Shown in pieces: positions 1-8,820 of a DNA stretch of 64,000 nucleotides. Every line of letters starts with the position of its first letter. The stretch's first letter is position 1. Source of the DNA: Luteibacter sp. 9135 (GTDB taxonomy: Bacteria; Pseudomonadota; Gammaproteobacteria; Xanthomonadales; Rhodanobacteraceae); contig NZ_JQNB01000001.1 of NCBI RefSeq assembly GCF_000745005.1, forward strand, positions 248,001-312,000, in the 5' to 3' direction. A model generated the notes under the pieces. That model had not been told where the DNA came from, searched no databases, and saw only the letters and a program-made list of their open reading frames with translations. A program made the position numbers and the translations under genes.

Positions 1-525
1 GGCCCCATCGACACGGCCCGCCTGGCCAACGTGCTGAAACTGGCCGCCGAGAAAATCGACTGGAGCCGCTGGCTGCGCAGCGAGAACGGCCTGGGCATCG
101 CCTGTTCGTATGTTTTCGGTGCCTACGTGGCCCATGCCATCGAAGTGGCCCCGTCGGGCGAAGGCATCGACATCCACCGTGCCGTCTGCGTGGCCGACGT
201 CGGGCGCGTGATCAATCCGCTGGGCCTCGAGGCCCAGCTGCAGGGTGCCACCATGGACGCGCTGTCCACCGCGCTCAACCTGGCCATCACGGTGAAGGAT
301 GGCCGGGTGCAGCAGACGGGCTTCCGCGACTACCCCTTGGCGGCCACGCAACCCCTCCCCTATGAGGTGGAAACCGTGATCGTGCCGTCCATGGCCGAGC
401 CCACCGGGGCCAGCGTGATCGGTGTACCCTCGGCGGCACCCGCGCTGGCCAACGCCGTGTTCCGCGCCACCGCGGTACGCATCAGACGCCTGCCGCTGCT
501 GCGCGAGCTGTCCCGCCTGCGCTGA
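1..525 (+). CDS. Molybdenum hydroxylase large subunit (IorB-like), C-terminal part
   Basis: The frame is open from base 1, so this is the last 174 residues of a larger protein. It resembles the C-terminal molybdopterin-binding domain of the xanthine dehydrogenase family, closest in style to isoquinoline 1-oxidoreductase beta subunits. Visible signs are VADVGRVINPLGLEAQ, the GFRDYP segment and the terminal APALANAVFRAT...RIRRLPL block. Enzymes of this family hydroxylate aldehydes or N-heterocycles with a molybdenum cofactor and pass electrons to a 2Fe-2S partner. In relatives the segment before APALANA reads GVGEPGVP and carries the catalytic glutamate; here it reads ASVIGVP with no Glu. The substrate is unknown and the N-terminal part lies outside the window. 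Confidence 0.82.
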   Translation, partial: GPIDTARLANVLKLAAEKIDWSRWLRSENGLGIACSYVFGAYVAHAIEVAPSGEGIDIHRAVCVADVGRVINPLGLEAQLQGATMDALSTALNLAITVKDGRVQQTGFRDYPLAATQPLPYEVETVIVPSMAEPTGASVIGVPSAAPALANAVFRATAVRIRRLPLLRELSRLR

Positions 526-551
526 CACCCCCGTCCCGCCCGAGGTAACGC

Positions 552-1316
552 ATGACCATCGCATCATTCACCTCGGGCTCGACGGCCACGCGGACCGACG
601 CCGACCTGATCGGCAGCAACAAGCGCTTCTACGACGCGCTGTGGTCCGAGGCCAAGCTGTTTTCGCCCGACCGCTTCAATACGTGGCCGCTGGTGGCCGA
701 GTTGACGGCGCAGACCACCCGCCGGCTTGAGGTCGCCCCGGGCCTGCGCCCACGGCTGCCCCTGGAAGGCACCCAGTTCGTGGACCTCAGCCGCCCGGCC
801 CTGGCCGAGCTGGGCCGGCACGGCGCACGGGTGGCCAACGCCATGATCGGCGCCCTGCCCTTCCGTGACGCCAGCTTCGACTTCGTCTGTGCCTTCGACA
901 TCCTGGAACACGTGGTGGATGACGAGGGGGCGCTGGGCGAGCTGGCGCGCGTGGCCGAACCCGGCGCCCGACTGCTGATCTCCGTACCGCTGCATCCCGA
1001 CGCCTGGACGGCGTTCGACGACTTCGTCGGGCATTACCGCCGTTACGAGCCCGAGGCCATCCGTGACCTGCTGGCCCGCCACGGCTTCACGATCGAGCGC
1101 AGCGCCGTCTACGGCATGCAGCCGAAGTCGTCGAAGCTGCTCGACCTGGGTCAGTGGTACCTGACTCATCAACGCGCGCGCGCCATGTGGTGGTACAACC
1201 GCGTTTTCATGCCCCTGGGCGTCCGGTTCCAGAAGGCGCTGTCCTTCACGCCCGGCTTCGAGCCAGGCCCCGGTGTCGACGAAGTGCTGCTGGTCTGCCG
1301 CAAGGCAGCCACTTAA
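552..1316 (+). CDS. Class I SAM-dependent methyltransferase
   Basis: This 254-residue protein follows the hydroxylase by 26 bases, with GAGGTAACGC just before the ATG. It looks like a type-11 Rossmann methyltransferase: ALPFRDASFDFVCAFDILEHV is the post-motif region with the acidic turn, and PGARLLISVPLHP is the strand-4 motif. The glycine-rich motif I is unusual (LEVAPGLRP). After this come HYRRYEPEAIRDLLARHGF and a C-terminal segment seen in lipid or quinone-type methyltransferases. The substrate cannot be read from the sequence. It may share a transcript with the gene before it. Confidence 0.8.
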   Translation: MTIASFTSGSTATRTDADLIGSNKRFYDALWSEAKLFSPDRFNTWPLVAELTAQTTRRLEVAPGLRPRLPLEGTQFVDLSRPALAELGRHGARVANAMIGALPFRDASFDFVCAFDILEHVVDDEGALGELARVAEPGARLLISVPLHPDAWTAFDDFVGHYRRYEPEAIRDLLARHGFTIERSAVYGMQPKSSKLLDLGQWYLTHQRARAMWWYNRVFMPLGVRFQKALSFTPGFEPGPGVDEVLLVCRKAAT

Positions 1317-1399
1317 ATCGAGCAAAAACAGGGGCTTTACATATGGCGCGGCGCAACTGGTTATGATGCGCCACCCTCCCCGCCCCTTCCGGAATCGGC

Positions 1400-2683
1400 A
1401 TGCTCTATCTCATGCACGAATGGCAACGCTCGATGCTCAGCCCGCTGACCTACTGGGCCGAGGCGAGCGCGAAGATGTTCGGCGATGCCGCCAGCCCGTT
1501 TGCCCGCATGCCTGGCGCCGACCGCGCCGCCGCGGGTTACGAACTGATGTTCCGGCTGGGCAAGGCCTACGAAAAGCCGGAGTTCGACATTCACAGCGTG
1601 CACGCCCACGGGCATGACGTGGCCATCGTGGAACAGGTAGCGCTGGCCAAACCGTTCTGCACGCTCAAGCGTTTCAAGCGCTTCTCGGACGACCAGGCCA
1701 CGGTCGACACGATGAAGAACGACCCCGCCGTGCTCGTGGTCGCCCCGCTGTCGGGCCACCACTCCACGCTGCTGCGCGATACGGTGCGCACCCTGCTGCG
1801 CGACCACAAGGTGTACATCACCGACTGGGTGGACGCCCGCATGATTCCCCTCGACGCCGGCTCGTTCTCACTGGCGGACTACGTGGCGTACATCGAGGAG
1901 TTCATCCGTCACGTGGGCGTGCACCGCGCGCACGTGGTGTCGGTCTGCCAGCCCACCGTGCCGGTGCTGGCCGCCGTCTCGCTGATGGCGGCACGTGGCG
2001 AAGCCACCCCGGCCACGCTGACGCTGATGGGCGGCCCGATCGATACCCGCAAGAGTCCGACCAGCGTCGACAACCTGGCCACCACGCGCCCGCTGTCTTG
2101 GTTTCGCAACCAGCTGATCCACAAGGTGCCCTACCAGTACCCTGGCGCGGGCCGCGAGGTGTATCCGGGCTTCCTGCAGCACGCCGGCTTCCTCGCCATG
2201 AACCCGAGCCGGCACGTCATGTCGCACTGGGATTTCTACGAAAACCTGCGCAAGGGCGACCTCGACGACGCCGAGCAGCACCGCAAGTTCTACGACGAAT
2301 ACAACGCGGTGCTCGACATGCCGGCGGAATATTACCTCGACACCATCGAGACCGTGTTCCAGGAGCACCGCCTGCCCAAGGGCACGTGGGAAATCCACGG
2401 TGAGCTGGTGCAACCGGCGAAGATCAAGGACACCGCCCTGCTCACCATCGAGGGTGAACTGGACGACATTTCCGGAGCCGGCCAGACGGAAGCCGCGCAC
2501 GGGCTATGCAAAGGCATTGCGAAGAAGCGCAAGAAGCACATCACCATCGAGGGCGCCGGACACTACGGCATCTTCAGCGGCCGCCGCTGGCGCGAAGTGG
2601 TTTACCCCGACGTGCGCGATTTCATCAAGGCGCACGATAAAGGCAACAGCAACACCGGCGCGCAGGGAAACCGGCCGGCCTGA
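1400..2683 (+). CDS. phaZ: Intracellular poly(3-hydroxybutyrate) depolymerase
   Basis: The 427-residue protein belongs to the intracellular PHB depolymerase family (PhaZ1 type), which degrades storage polyhydroxyalkanoate inside the cell. It is an alpha/beta hydrolase with a cysteine nucleophile. The box VSVCQPTV places Cys at residue 183, GELDD places Asp at 355 and GAGHYGIFSG places His at 388. These are the triad positions I recall for the Cupriavidus necator enzyme. The N-terminus (MLYLMHEWQRSMLSPLTYWAE) is typical and there is no signal peptide, as expected for a granule enzyme. No PHA synthase or phasin gene is nearby in the window. Confidence 0.93.
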   Translation: MLYLMHEWQRSMLSPLTYWAEASAKMFGDAASPFARMPGADRAAAGYELMFRLGKAYEKPEFDIHSVHAHGHDVAIVEQVALAKPFCTLKRFKRFSDDQATVDTMKNDPAVLVVAPLSGHHSTLLRDTVRTLLRDHKVYITDWVDARMIPLDAGSFSLADYVAYIEEFIRHVGVHRAHVVSVCQPTVPVLAAVSLMAARGEATPATLTLMGGPIDTRKSPTSVDNLATTRPLSWFRNQLIHKVPYQYPGAGREVYPGFLQHAGFLAMNPSRHVMSHWDFYENLRKGDLDDAEQHRKFYDEYNAVLDMPAEYYLDTIETVFQEHRLPKGTWEIHGELVQPAKIKDTALLTIEGELDDISGAGQTEAAHGLCKGIAKKRKKHITIEGAGHYGIFSGRRWREVVYPDVRDFIKAHDKGNSNTGAQGNRPA

Positions 2684-2706
2684 TCACGTCCGGCATGTGT
2701 GTGCGT

Positions 2707-2729
2707 GTAGGAGCGGACGATGTCCGCGA
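2707..2729 (+). repeat. REP-like element, GTAG head plus hairpin
   Basis: GTAGGAGCGGACGATGTCCGCGA has the tetranucleotide head GTAG and the stem GCGGAC/GTCCGC. It is paired with an inverted copy at 2871-2894. The 207 bases between phaZ and the permease hold no gene that I can support, only this repeat pair and the DNA between them. Confidence 0.75.
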
Positions 2730-2870
2730 ATCCTCACCATGCCTATGCCGAACGATGCCGAACGCGACGCACAAGCCGGCGTTACGCCCGATGAAGCCGG
2801 CTTTGTCGGGCGTCTAAAACGCCCGCTCGATTTGGCGTTCGGCTTCATTCGCCGGACCAGCCCCTGAGGG

Positions 2871-2894
2871 TTCGCGCGCATCGCGCGCTCCTAC
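2871..2894 (-). repeat. REP-like element overlapping the permease stop codon
   Basis: On the minus strand this reads GTAGGAGCGCGCGATGCGCGC, a GTAG head followed by a short palindromic stem. The permease stop codon (bases 2891-2893, TAG) is formed by the GTAG head, so the repeat sits directly on the 3' end of the gene. Confidence 0.75.
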
Positions 2895-3994
2895 AACAGC
2901 GCCCAGCCGATCAGGCCGACGACGATGAAGAAAGGCGTGGACCACAGATGGAACGTGGCCCAGGCCTTACGCTCGCCCAGCAGGCGCAGGGCGATCAGGT
3001 TGGCCAGCGAGCCCAGCACGAAACCAAAGCCGCCCACGTTCACGCCGAACGCGATGGTGCGCCAGTCGTGTGAATACTCTGCCAGCAGGATGGCTGCGGG
3101 TACGTTGCTGACCAGCTGCGAGGCCAGCGCACCCGTGGCGTACAGGTGCGACGGAATGTCCAGACCGAGACCGCCGATGAACGAACGGATGGTCTCCAGG
3201 CCGGCCAGCATGCGCAGGTCGATGAACATCAGCACGAAGGTCAGAAGCAGCCCCCAGTCGATCGCGGCCACCACGCGGCGGCGGAACACCAGGAAAACGG
3301 CCAGCACGCCCAGCAGCGCCCACAGCTCGTGGTGCAGGTCCGCCAGCACCAGGAACGGCAGGTAGAGGACCCCTGCGGTGACCAGCAGGCCTCGCTCCAC
3401 CGCATGCTCGGTGCCGTCGTGCACTTCCAGCGGCTCGGCGGGAAACGCCATCGCGGTGACTGCCAGCAACAGCACGAGCACGATGGCCACCAGGGGAAGC
3501 ATGGCCAGCACGAACCCGCCGAAGCCATTGCCCCATTGCTGCCACAGGAAAAGGTTCTGCGGATTGCCGATCGGGGTGAGCATCGAGCCGGCGTTCACGG
3601 CCAGTGCCTCGAAAATCACCAGGCGCGTCGCCGGCATGCGGGCGATGCGACACATGCTGAGGGTGAGCGGCACCATGACGAACAACGACACGTCGTTGGT
3701 CAGCAGCATCGACAGCAGGGCGGTCAGCGCGACCAGGCCCAGCGCGGCGATCCGCCGGGTGGCGGTTCGGTCGATCAGCCAGCGGCCGGCGACGTTCAGC
3801 GCGCCGCTGTGTTCCACGGCCTTGGTCAGGATCAGCAGACCCGTGAGGGTGGCGATGGTCGGCCAGTCCACCAGGCCGGGCCAGCTCGCGATCCGCGACG
3901 GCTGGGCCACCGCGAACGCCAGAGCAGCCGCCAGTAGGACAAGAAAGAGCACGTCGCGGCGCAGGTTGCGCAACGAGTCGGGTAGCCACGTCAT
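2891..3994 (-). CDS. SLC13/CitM-type anion permease
   Basis: The 367-residue protein is very hydrophobic, with about ten predicted membrane spans. It matches the ArsB/NhaD/CitMHS ion-transporter superfamily: LTNDVSLFVMVPLTL and NAGSMLTPIGNPQNLFLW are the two re-entrant-loop signatures of that family (TND and GNPQN). Such proteins exchange or symport inorganic or dicarboxylate anions across the inner membrane. The substrate is not evident, and arsenite, citrate, sulfate or a YbiR-like role are all possible. It is somewhat short for the family. The gene stands alone, convergent with phaZ, and its stop codon lies in a REP-like repeat. Confidence 0.8.
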   Translation of the reverse strand: MTWLPDSLRNLRRDVLFLVLLAAALAFAVAQPSRIASWPGLVDWPTIATLTGLLILTKAVEHSGALNVAGRWLIDRTATRRIAALGLVALTALLSMLLTNDVSLFVMVPLTLSMCRIARMPATRLVIFEALAVNAGSMLTPIGNPQNLFLWQQWGNGFGGFVLAMLPLVAIVLVLLLAVTAMAFPAEPLEVHDGTEHAVERGLLVTAGVLYLPFLVLADLHHELWALLGVLAVFLVFRRRVVAAIDWGLLLTFVLMFIDLRMLAGLETIRSFIGGLGLDIPSHLYATGALASQLVSNVPAAILLAEYSHDWRTIAFGVNVGGFGFVLGSLANLIALRLLGERKAWATFHLWSTPFFIVVGLIGWALL

Positions 3995-4094
3995 GGATGG
4001 ATTCCGCCGGAGAGGGCGGGATCATAACGTCACGCGGTGTCGCCCGGATGTACAGACCGACACCGCGTGCACCACGCGACGGGACGCGCCGAGG

Positions 4095-4877
4095 TCAGTC
4101 GTCGTGGCTGACGGGTATGCTCACCTTGCCGGCGACGCCGTGCTGTTCGATGTCGCCGCTGCCTTTCTTGCGCACGGTCAGGTTGCCCTTTACGCCATCG
4201 ACGCCCAGATCGCCCGAGCCGATCGACCCCACGTCGACGCTGCCATCCACATCGGTCAGCTTGGCATCGCCCGAACCGACCGTGCCGATCCTTACGTCGC
4301 CATGGACTTGGCGGGCCGTCAGGTCACCCGAACCGACCGAATCCACGCTCATCGACCCGGCGCCGTCGACCTTCACGTCGCCCGATCCGATGCGTGCATG
4401 CACGGCACCCTTGACGTCGGATGCCTCGATATCGCCGGACCCGGCGCCGACGTCCAGCGAGGCGATGCTGCGCAGCTTGACGTCACCGGAGCCGGCTTCG
4501 ACCGTCACCGGCAGGCTGGCGGGAATCGTGGCTTCCACCTTGAGGTAGCTGTAGTGGTTGCCCCAGCCGCCCGACCACGATTTGTCCTTCTCGGTCAGTT
4601 CCACGACGAGGGTGTCGCCGCGTTTCTCCTGGGTGACGATCAGGTTGTCGACGATCTTCTGGTCGGAGCCGCAGGCCTTGCCGCGGAGGGTGCCCTTGCC
4701 TGCGGCCGATCCACCCTGGACGGACAGATCATAGGAGTTGACCACGAAGCGCACGGCGCGCACGCCCGAGAGGTCGAGATCGAGATTGCGGTCCGCATGG
4801 AAGGCGCAGGAGGGCACGTTGTCCGCCAGGGCGACGGCGGGCAGCAGCAGGAGCGAGGCAAGAACCAGGTGGCGCAT
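4095..4877 (-). CDS. Exported GIN-type (DUF2807/DUF4097-like) repeat protein
   Basis: This 260-residue protein has a signal peptide (MRHLVLASLLLLPAVALA). Its C-terminal half is a regular repeat of about 20 residues, each unit carrying GSGD; seven copies are visible (AGSGDVKL, GAGSGDIEA, RIGSGDVKV, SVGSGDLTA, TVGSGDAKL, SIGSGDLGV, KKGSGDIEQ). Such repeats are typical of head-GIN/DUF2807 domains that fold as a short beta-solenoid. It is probably periplasmic or surface exposed. The function of the family is not established. It is divergent from the next gene across 163 bases. Confidence 0.75.
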   Translation of the reverse strand: MRHLVLASLLLLPAVALADNVPSCAFHADRNLDLDLSGVRAVRFVVNSYDLSVQGGSAAGKGTLRGKACGSDQKIVDNLIVTQEKRGDTLVVELTEKDKSWSGGWGNHYSYLKVEATIPASLPVTVEAGSGDVKLRSIASLDVGAGSGDIEASDVKGAVHARIGSGDVKVDGAGSMSVDSVGSGDLTARQVHGDVRIGTVGSGDAKLTDVDGSVDVGSIGSGDLGVDGVKGNLTVRKKGSGDIEQHGVAGKVSIPVSHDD

Positions 4878-5040
4878 GGGGAGTCCCCTTCAGTGATGGG
4901 TTGCAACCAGGGATGGATGCCGCCCGCGCGAAAAAGGTTGCAAGGCCCTTCACGCGAACCTGAGCGGCCGGCAACGGCTTGGTCAACGGCTTGCCGGGCG
5001 GCACGTTTTTCATCGTGCAAGTCCAACCGGGAGATACCCT

Positions 5041-5583
5041 ATGCAACGCAAGACCCTTCTCGCCAGTGCCGCTTCCCTCCTCCTTGCCGGCTCGGCCGCC
5101 TTCGCGTATGCGCAGGATGCCGCTCCCCAGGCCCCGCCCGCTCCGACCGCGCGCATGGCGCCGCCCGCGAATGCCGCGCAGGGCCCGCAAGGTGGCCCGA
5201 AGTGGAACAAGGGCGACGACCATGGCCACGCCGATCGCGGCGGCTGGGGCCGTCACGGCCACGGCGGCATGGAAAACGCCGGCGTCATCGGCGACCTCCG
5301 CTCGCTCGAGCGCCTTTACGTGAGCACCGGCCGCCAGAAGGAACTGCCGGCGCTATACAACGAGGTGCTGGCCAAGTCGCAGAACCCGATGGTCCGCGAC
5401 TACGCCTACCGTCACCTGGCCCGCGCGCAGATGCAACCGCAGAACGTCGATGCGGCCATCGCCACGTTGCGCAAGAGCCTGGACGAAAACCTCGCCCAGG
5501 ACCAGAAGCGCCACCAGGACATGGAAGCCTTCAGGCAGCACATGCAGCAGCGCATGGCCGCGAAGACACCTGACGCGAAATAA
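5041..5583 (+). CDS. Small exported protein with disordered His/Pro-rich N-terminus
   Basis: The 180-residue product has a signal peptide ending near AFAYA. A Pro/Ala-rich stretch and a glycine-histidine segment (WNKGDDHGHADRGGWGRHGHGG) follow. The second half is alpha-helical and TPR-like (LERLYVSTGRQKELPALYNEVL ... AYRHLARAQMQPQNVDAAIATLRKSLDENL). The histidines could bind metal, but that is a guess. I do not recognise a named family. The start is supported by GGGAGATACCCT upstream of the ATG. Confidence 0.7.
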   Translation: MQRKTLLASAASLLLAGSAAFAYAQDAAPQAPPAPTARMAPPANAAQGPQGGPKWNKGDDHGHADRGGWGRHGHGGMENAGVIGDLRSLERLYVSTGRQKELPALYNEVLAKSQNPMVRDYAYRHLARAQMQPQNVDAAIATLRKSLDENLAQDQKRHQDMEAFRQHMQQRMAAKTPDAK

Positions 5584-5610
5584 CCCCAGAGGCATCGCGC
5601 ACATCAAAGC

Positions 5611-5634
5611 ATCGCGCACAGCGTGCGCTCCTAC
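5611..5634 (-). repeat. REP-like element
   Basis: On the minus strand this is GTAGGAGCGCACGCTGTGCG, with the same GTAG head and a GCGCAC/GTGCGC stem. It lies in a 297-base gene-free gap (5584-5880) made almost wholly of such repeats. A truncated copy lies at 5647-5660. Confidence 0.72.
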
Positions 5635-5666
5635 GACCGCCGCGCCGTAGGAGCGCACGCTTTGTT

Positions 5667-5802
5667 GTAGGAGCGCACGATGTGCGCGAAAAGCCAACAA
5701 GGCGACGATGCCGCACCGTTCATCCATACGCAGGGTAGGAGCGCACGATGTGCGCGAAAAGCCAACAAAGCGCTGATGCCGCGCCGTTCATCCATACGCA
5801 CC
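5667..5802 (+). repeat. Two tandem 68-bp units, each headed by a REP-like hairpin
   Basis: Units 5667-5734 and 5735-5802 both begin GTAGGAGCGCACGATGTGCG and continue with CGAAAAGCCAACAA, then nearly identical sequence ending CCGTTCATCCATACGCA. Only a few positions differ between the units, so the duplication looks fairly recent. Confidence 0.85.
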
Positions 5803-5860
5803 ACCCATCAAGCCCCGCCTGTGCCGACATCTCGCCTCATTCGCATGATGGGGCTGGGGG

Positions 5861-5884
5861 ATCGCGCACATCGTGCGCTCCTAC
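5861..5884 (-). repeat. REP-like element overlapping the mazG stop codon
   Basis: On the minus strand this reads GTAGGAGCGCACGATGTGCG. The TAG of the head is the mazG stop codon (5881-5883), the same arrangement as at the permease gene. Confidence 0.75.
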
Positions 5885-6662
5885 ATGGCTTTTACGCGGG
5901 CCCAGAGGGCTTCCTGTTCTTCCAGCGTGTACGACGCCAGCGTGCGGCCTTCACCGGCGGCGATGGCTTCCATGCCGCGGAAGCGGCGTTCGAATTTCGC
6001 GTTCGCACCGCGCAATGCACGCGATACGTCCACCTTTGCATGCCGCGCAAGATTGGCCGCGACGAACAGCACGTCGCCGATTTCGTCGGTGAGACGTTCC
6101 TCGTCCGCACCGTTGTCGAACTCGTGGCGCACCTCGTCGATTTCCTCGACGATCTTGTCCAGTACCGGCCGATGATCGGGCCAGTCGAAGCCGACGTTGG
6201 CGGCACGCTTCTGCAGTTTCACCGCACGCTGCCATTCGGGCAGGCCGTGCGAGATACCGGCGAGTGCACTGGTATCGTCGCCGCCTTTCAAGCGACGCTC
6301 TTCCGCCTTCAACCGGTCCCAGTCGCGCGAGCGCGCGGCGTCGCTTTCATGCGTCACCTCGTCGAACACGTGCGGATGGCGGCGGACCATTTTCTCGCAG
6401 ATGGACTGCACCACGTCGCCGAAGGCGAAGTGCCCGGCTTCCTCCGCCATGCGCGCATGGAAGACCACCTGCAACAGCAGGTCGCCCAGTTCGTCGCGAA
6501 GGTCGTGCATATCGTGGCGGTCGATCGCGTCGGCCACCTCGTACGCTTCCTCGATGGTGTAAGGCGCGATGGAGGCGAAGTCTTGCTTCACGTCCCACGG
6601 GCAGCCCGTGGCCGGATCGCGCAGGCGCGCCATGATGGCGATGAGGTCGTCCACGGGCCGGC

Positions 6663-6666
<4 letters not shown>
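5881..6666 (-). CDS. mazG: Nucleoside triphosphate pyrophosphohydrolase MazG
   Basis: The 261-residue protein is a full-length two-domain MazG. It removes pyrophosphate from (d)NTPs and affects house-cleaning and the stringent response. Both repeats of the catalytic helix pattern are present: EEAYEVADAI...LRDELGDLLLQVVFHARMAEE in the first domain and VEEIDEVRHE...LTDEIGDVLFVAANLARH in the second, with the paired acidic EExxE/ExxD metal ligands. I chose the ATG at 6666 (MSRPVDDLIAIM), which matches the family start; longer readings run into cysQ. It overlaps cysQ by four bases. Confidence 0.93.
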
Positions 6667-7477
<811 letters not shown>

Positions 7478-7481
<4 letters not shown>

Positions 7482-8035
7482 GCCGGTTTGTAGCGACCGG
7501 CGAGGTACTCGCGGGCCATGAACAGCGCGGCGATGGAACGACCGTCGGTGACATCCTCGCGGGCGATCAGTTCGTGCAGGTTGTCCATGCGCCAGGACAC
7601 GACTTCCAGTTCTTCCGGCTCGTCGCCGGGCAGGCGCTCGGGGTAGAGGTCTTCGGCCAGCACCACGTGGATGCGGTGGGTCATGTAGGCCGGCGAGAGC
7701 GACAGCGTGCCGAGGAAGGTGAGCTTGCGCGCACCGAAGCCCACTTCTTCCTTCAGTTCGCGGTTGGCGCCTTCCTCCGCGGTCTCGCCGGCATCCATGC
7801 GGCCCTTGGGCGCGCCCAACTCGTAGTGGTCCACGCCCACGCTGTATTCGCGCACCAGCAGCACGGTGTCCGCATCCTGCATGGCCACGATCAGTACGGC
7901 CCCGTGGCCGCTGCTTTTCAGGCGCTGGAAGGTGCGGCGCTCGCCGTTGGAGAACTCCAGGTCCACTTCCTCCGCATGACGGAAGTGGGTGGTGGACGCA
8001 TCGCGCGTCGCAAGGATCGTCGGGCGTTTGTTCAT
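7478..8035 (-). CDS. nudE: Nudix hydrolase NudE (ADP-compound pyrophosphatase)
   Basis: This 185-residue protein has a complete Nudix box, GAPKGRMDAGETAEEGANRELKEEVGF, followed by LGTLSLSPAYMTHRIHVVLA, typical of NudE. The family hydrolyses ADP-ribose, NADH and Ap3A. The ATG at 8035 overlaps the stop of the upstream phosphatase by ATGA. It sits in a block of nucleotide-cleaning hydrolases (nudE-cysQ-mazG). Confidence 0.9.
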
Positions 8036-8820
8036 CGGTCGATTGTACCGTCGGTGAGCCGGACCAGCGCCTCGGCATGGATCGCGGGGGTGCCGGCCAG
8101 CACGCTGCGCGTGTCCAGGCCGGGCGCGGCGCCGGACAGGTCGGTGAAGATACCGCCGGCCTCGGTGACGATCACCGCCAGCGCGGCGATGTCGAGGATG
8201 TTCACGTCGGACTCGACGACCAGGTCGAGCGAGCCGCGCGCCAGCAGGTGGTAGTGGCAGAAATCGCCGTAGCCGCGGATGCGGTTGCTGTCGCGGATCA
8301 GGCCACCCAGCGCATCCCAACGGCGGTCGGCGGTGAGCGTCTTCACGTTACCCGTGGAGATCGACGCCTCCGCCAGTCTGGCGGTGGACGCCACGCGGAC
8401 CGGCTCGCCATCGAGGAAGGCGCCGCGGCCCCGCACCGCCCACATGCGCTCGCCATACACGGGGGCCGAGGACACGCCCAGCACCAGTTCGCCGCGGTGC
8501 ATCAGCGCGATCTGCGTGGAAAAGAACGGCGTGCGGCGGACGAAACTCTTGGTGCCGTCCAGCGGGTCCACCAGCCACAGGTACTCGCGCGAGGTGTCGT
8601 CCGCACCGTATTCCTCGCCGTAGATGCCCGCCTCCGGCAGGGCCGCGGCCAGGATGCCTCGGATCGCCATCTCGGCTTCGCGATCGGCGGCGGTCACCGG
8701 GGTGTCGTCGCCCTTGACGATCACCTCCACGCCCGAGCGCCAGTAATGCAGGATGATCTCCGCCGCGGCCTGCGCGGCCTCCCGGGCAGCGGCAAGCGCG
8801 GTGTCGAGGGTGTTGGTCAT
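8032..8820 (-). CDS. Inositol-monophosphatase-family phosphatase, probably histidinol-phosphatase HisN type
   Basis: The 262-residue protein has the metal-binding motifs VTAADREAEMAI, YGEEYG, LVDPLDGTKSFVRRTPFFSTQIAL and DILDIAALAVIVTEAGG. It is a paralogue of cysQ, which lies two genes downstream. The sequence style (DGTKSFVRRTPFF) agrees with HisN-type histidinol-phosphate phosphatases, but a general inositol-1-phosphatase cannot be excluded. It overlaps both neighbours (gspN upstream, nudE downstream) by four bases. Confidence 0.82.
   Translation of the reverse strand: MTNTLDTALAAAREAAQAAAEIILHYWRSGVEVIVKGDDTPVTAADREAEMAIRGILAAALPEAGIYGEEYGADDTSREYLWLVDPLDGTKSFVRRTPFFSTQIALMHRGELVLGVSSAPVYGERMWAVRGRGAFLDGEPVRVASTARLAEASISTGNVKTLTADRRWDALGGLIRDSNRIRGYGDFCHYHLLARGSLDLVVESDVNILDIAALAVIVTEAGGIFTDLSGAAPGLDTRSVLAGTPAIHAEALVRLTDGTIDR

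Noticed and set aside
2684..2890. Short open frames between phaZ and the permease
   Set aside because: They are tails or shadows lying in REP-like repeat DNA with no ribosome site or conserved sequence.
3378..5573. 731-codon plus-strand frame
   Set aside because: It spans the antisense of the permease and GSGD gene and shifts through several unrelated genes; no coherent domain.
5588..5884. Possible CRISPR-like array
   Set aside because: There are only two full 68-bp units and scattered inverted single copies with no unique spacers of constant length and no cas genes. These are REP-like elements.
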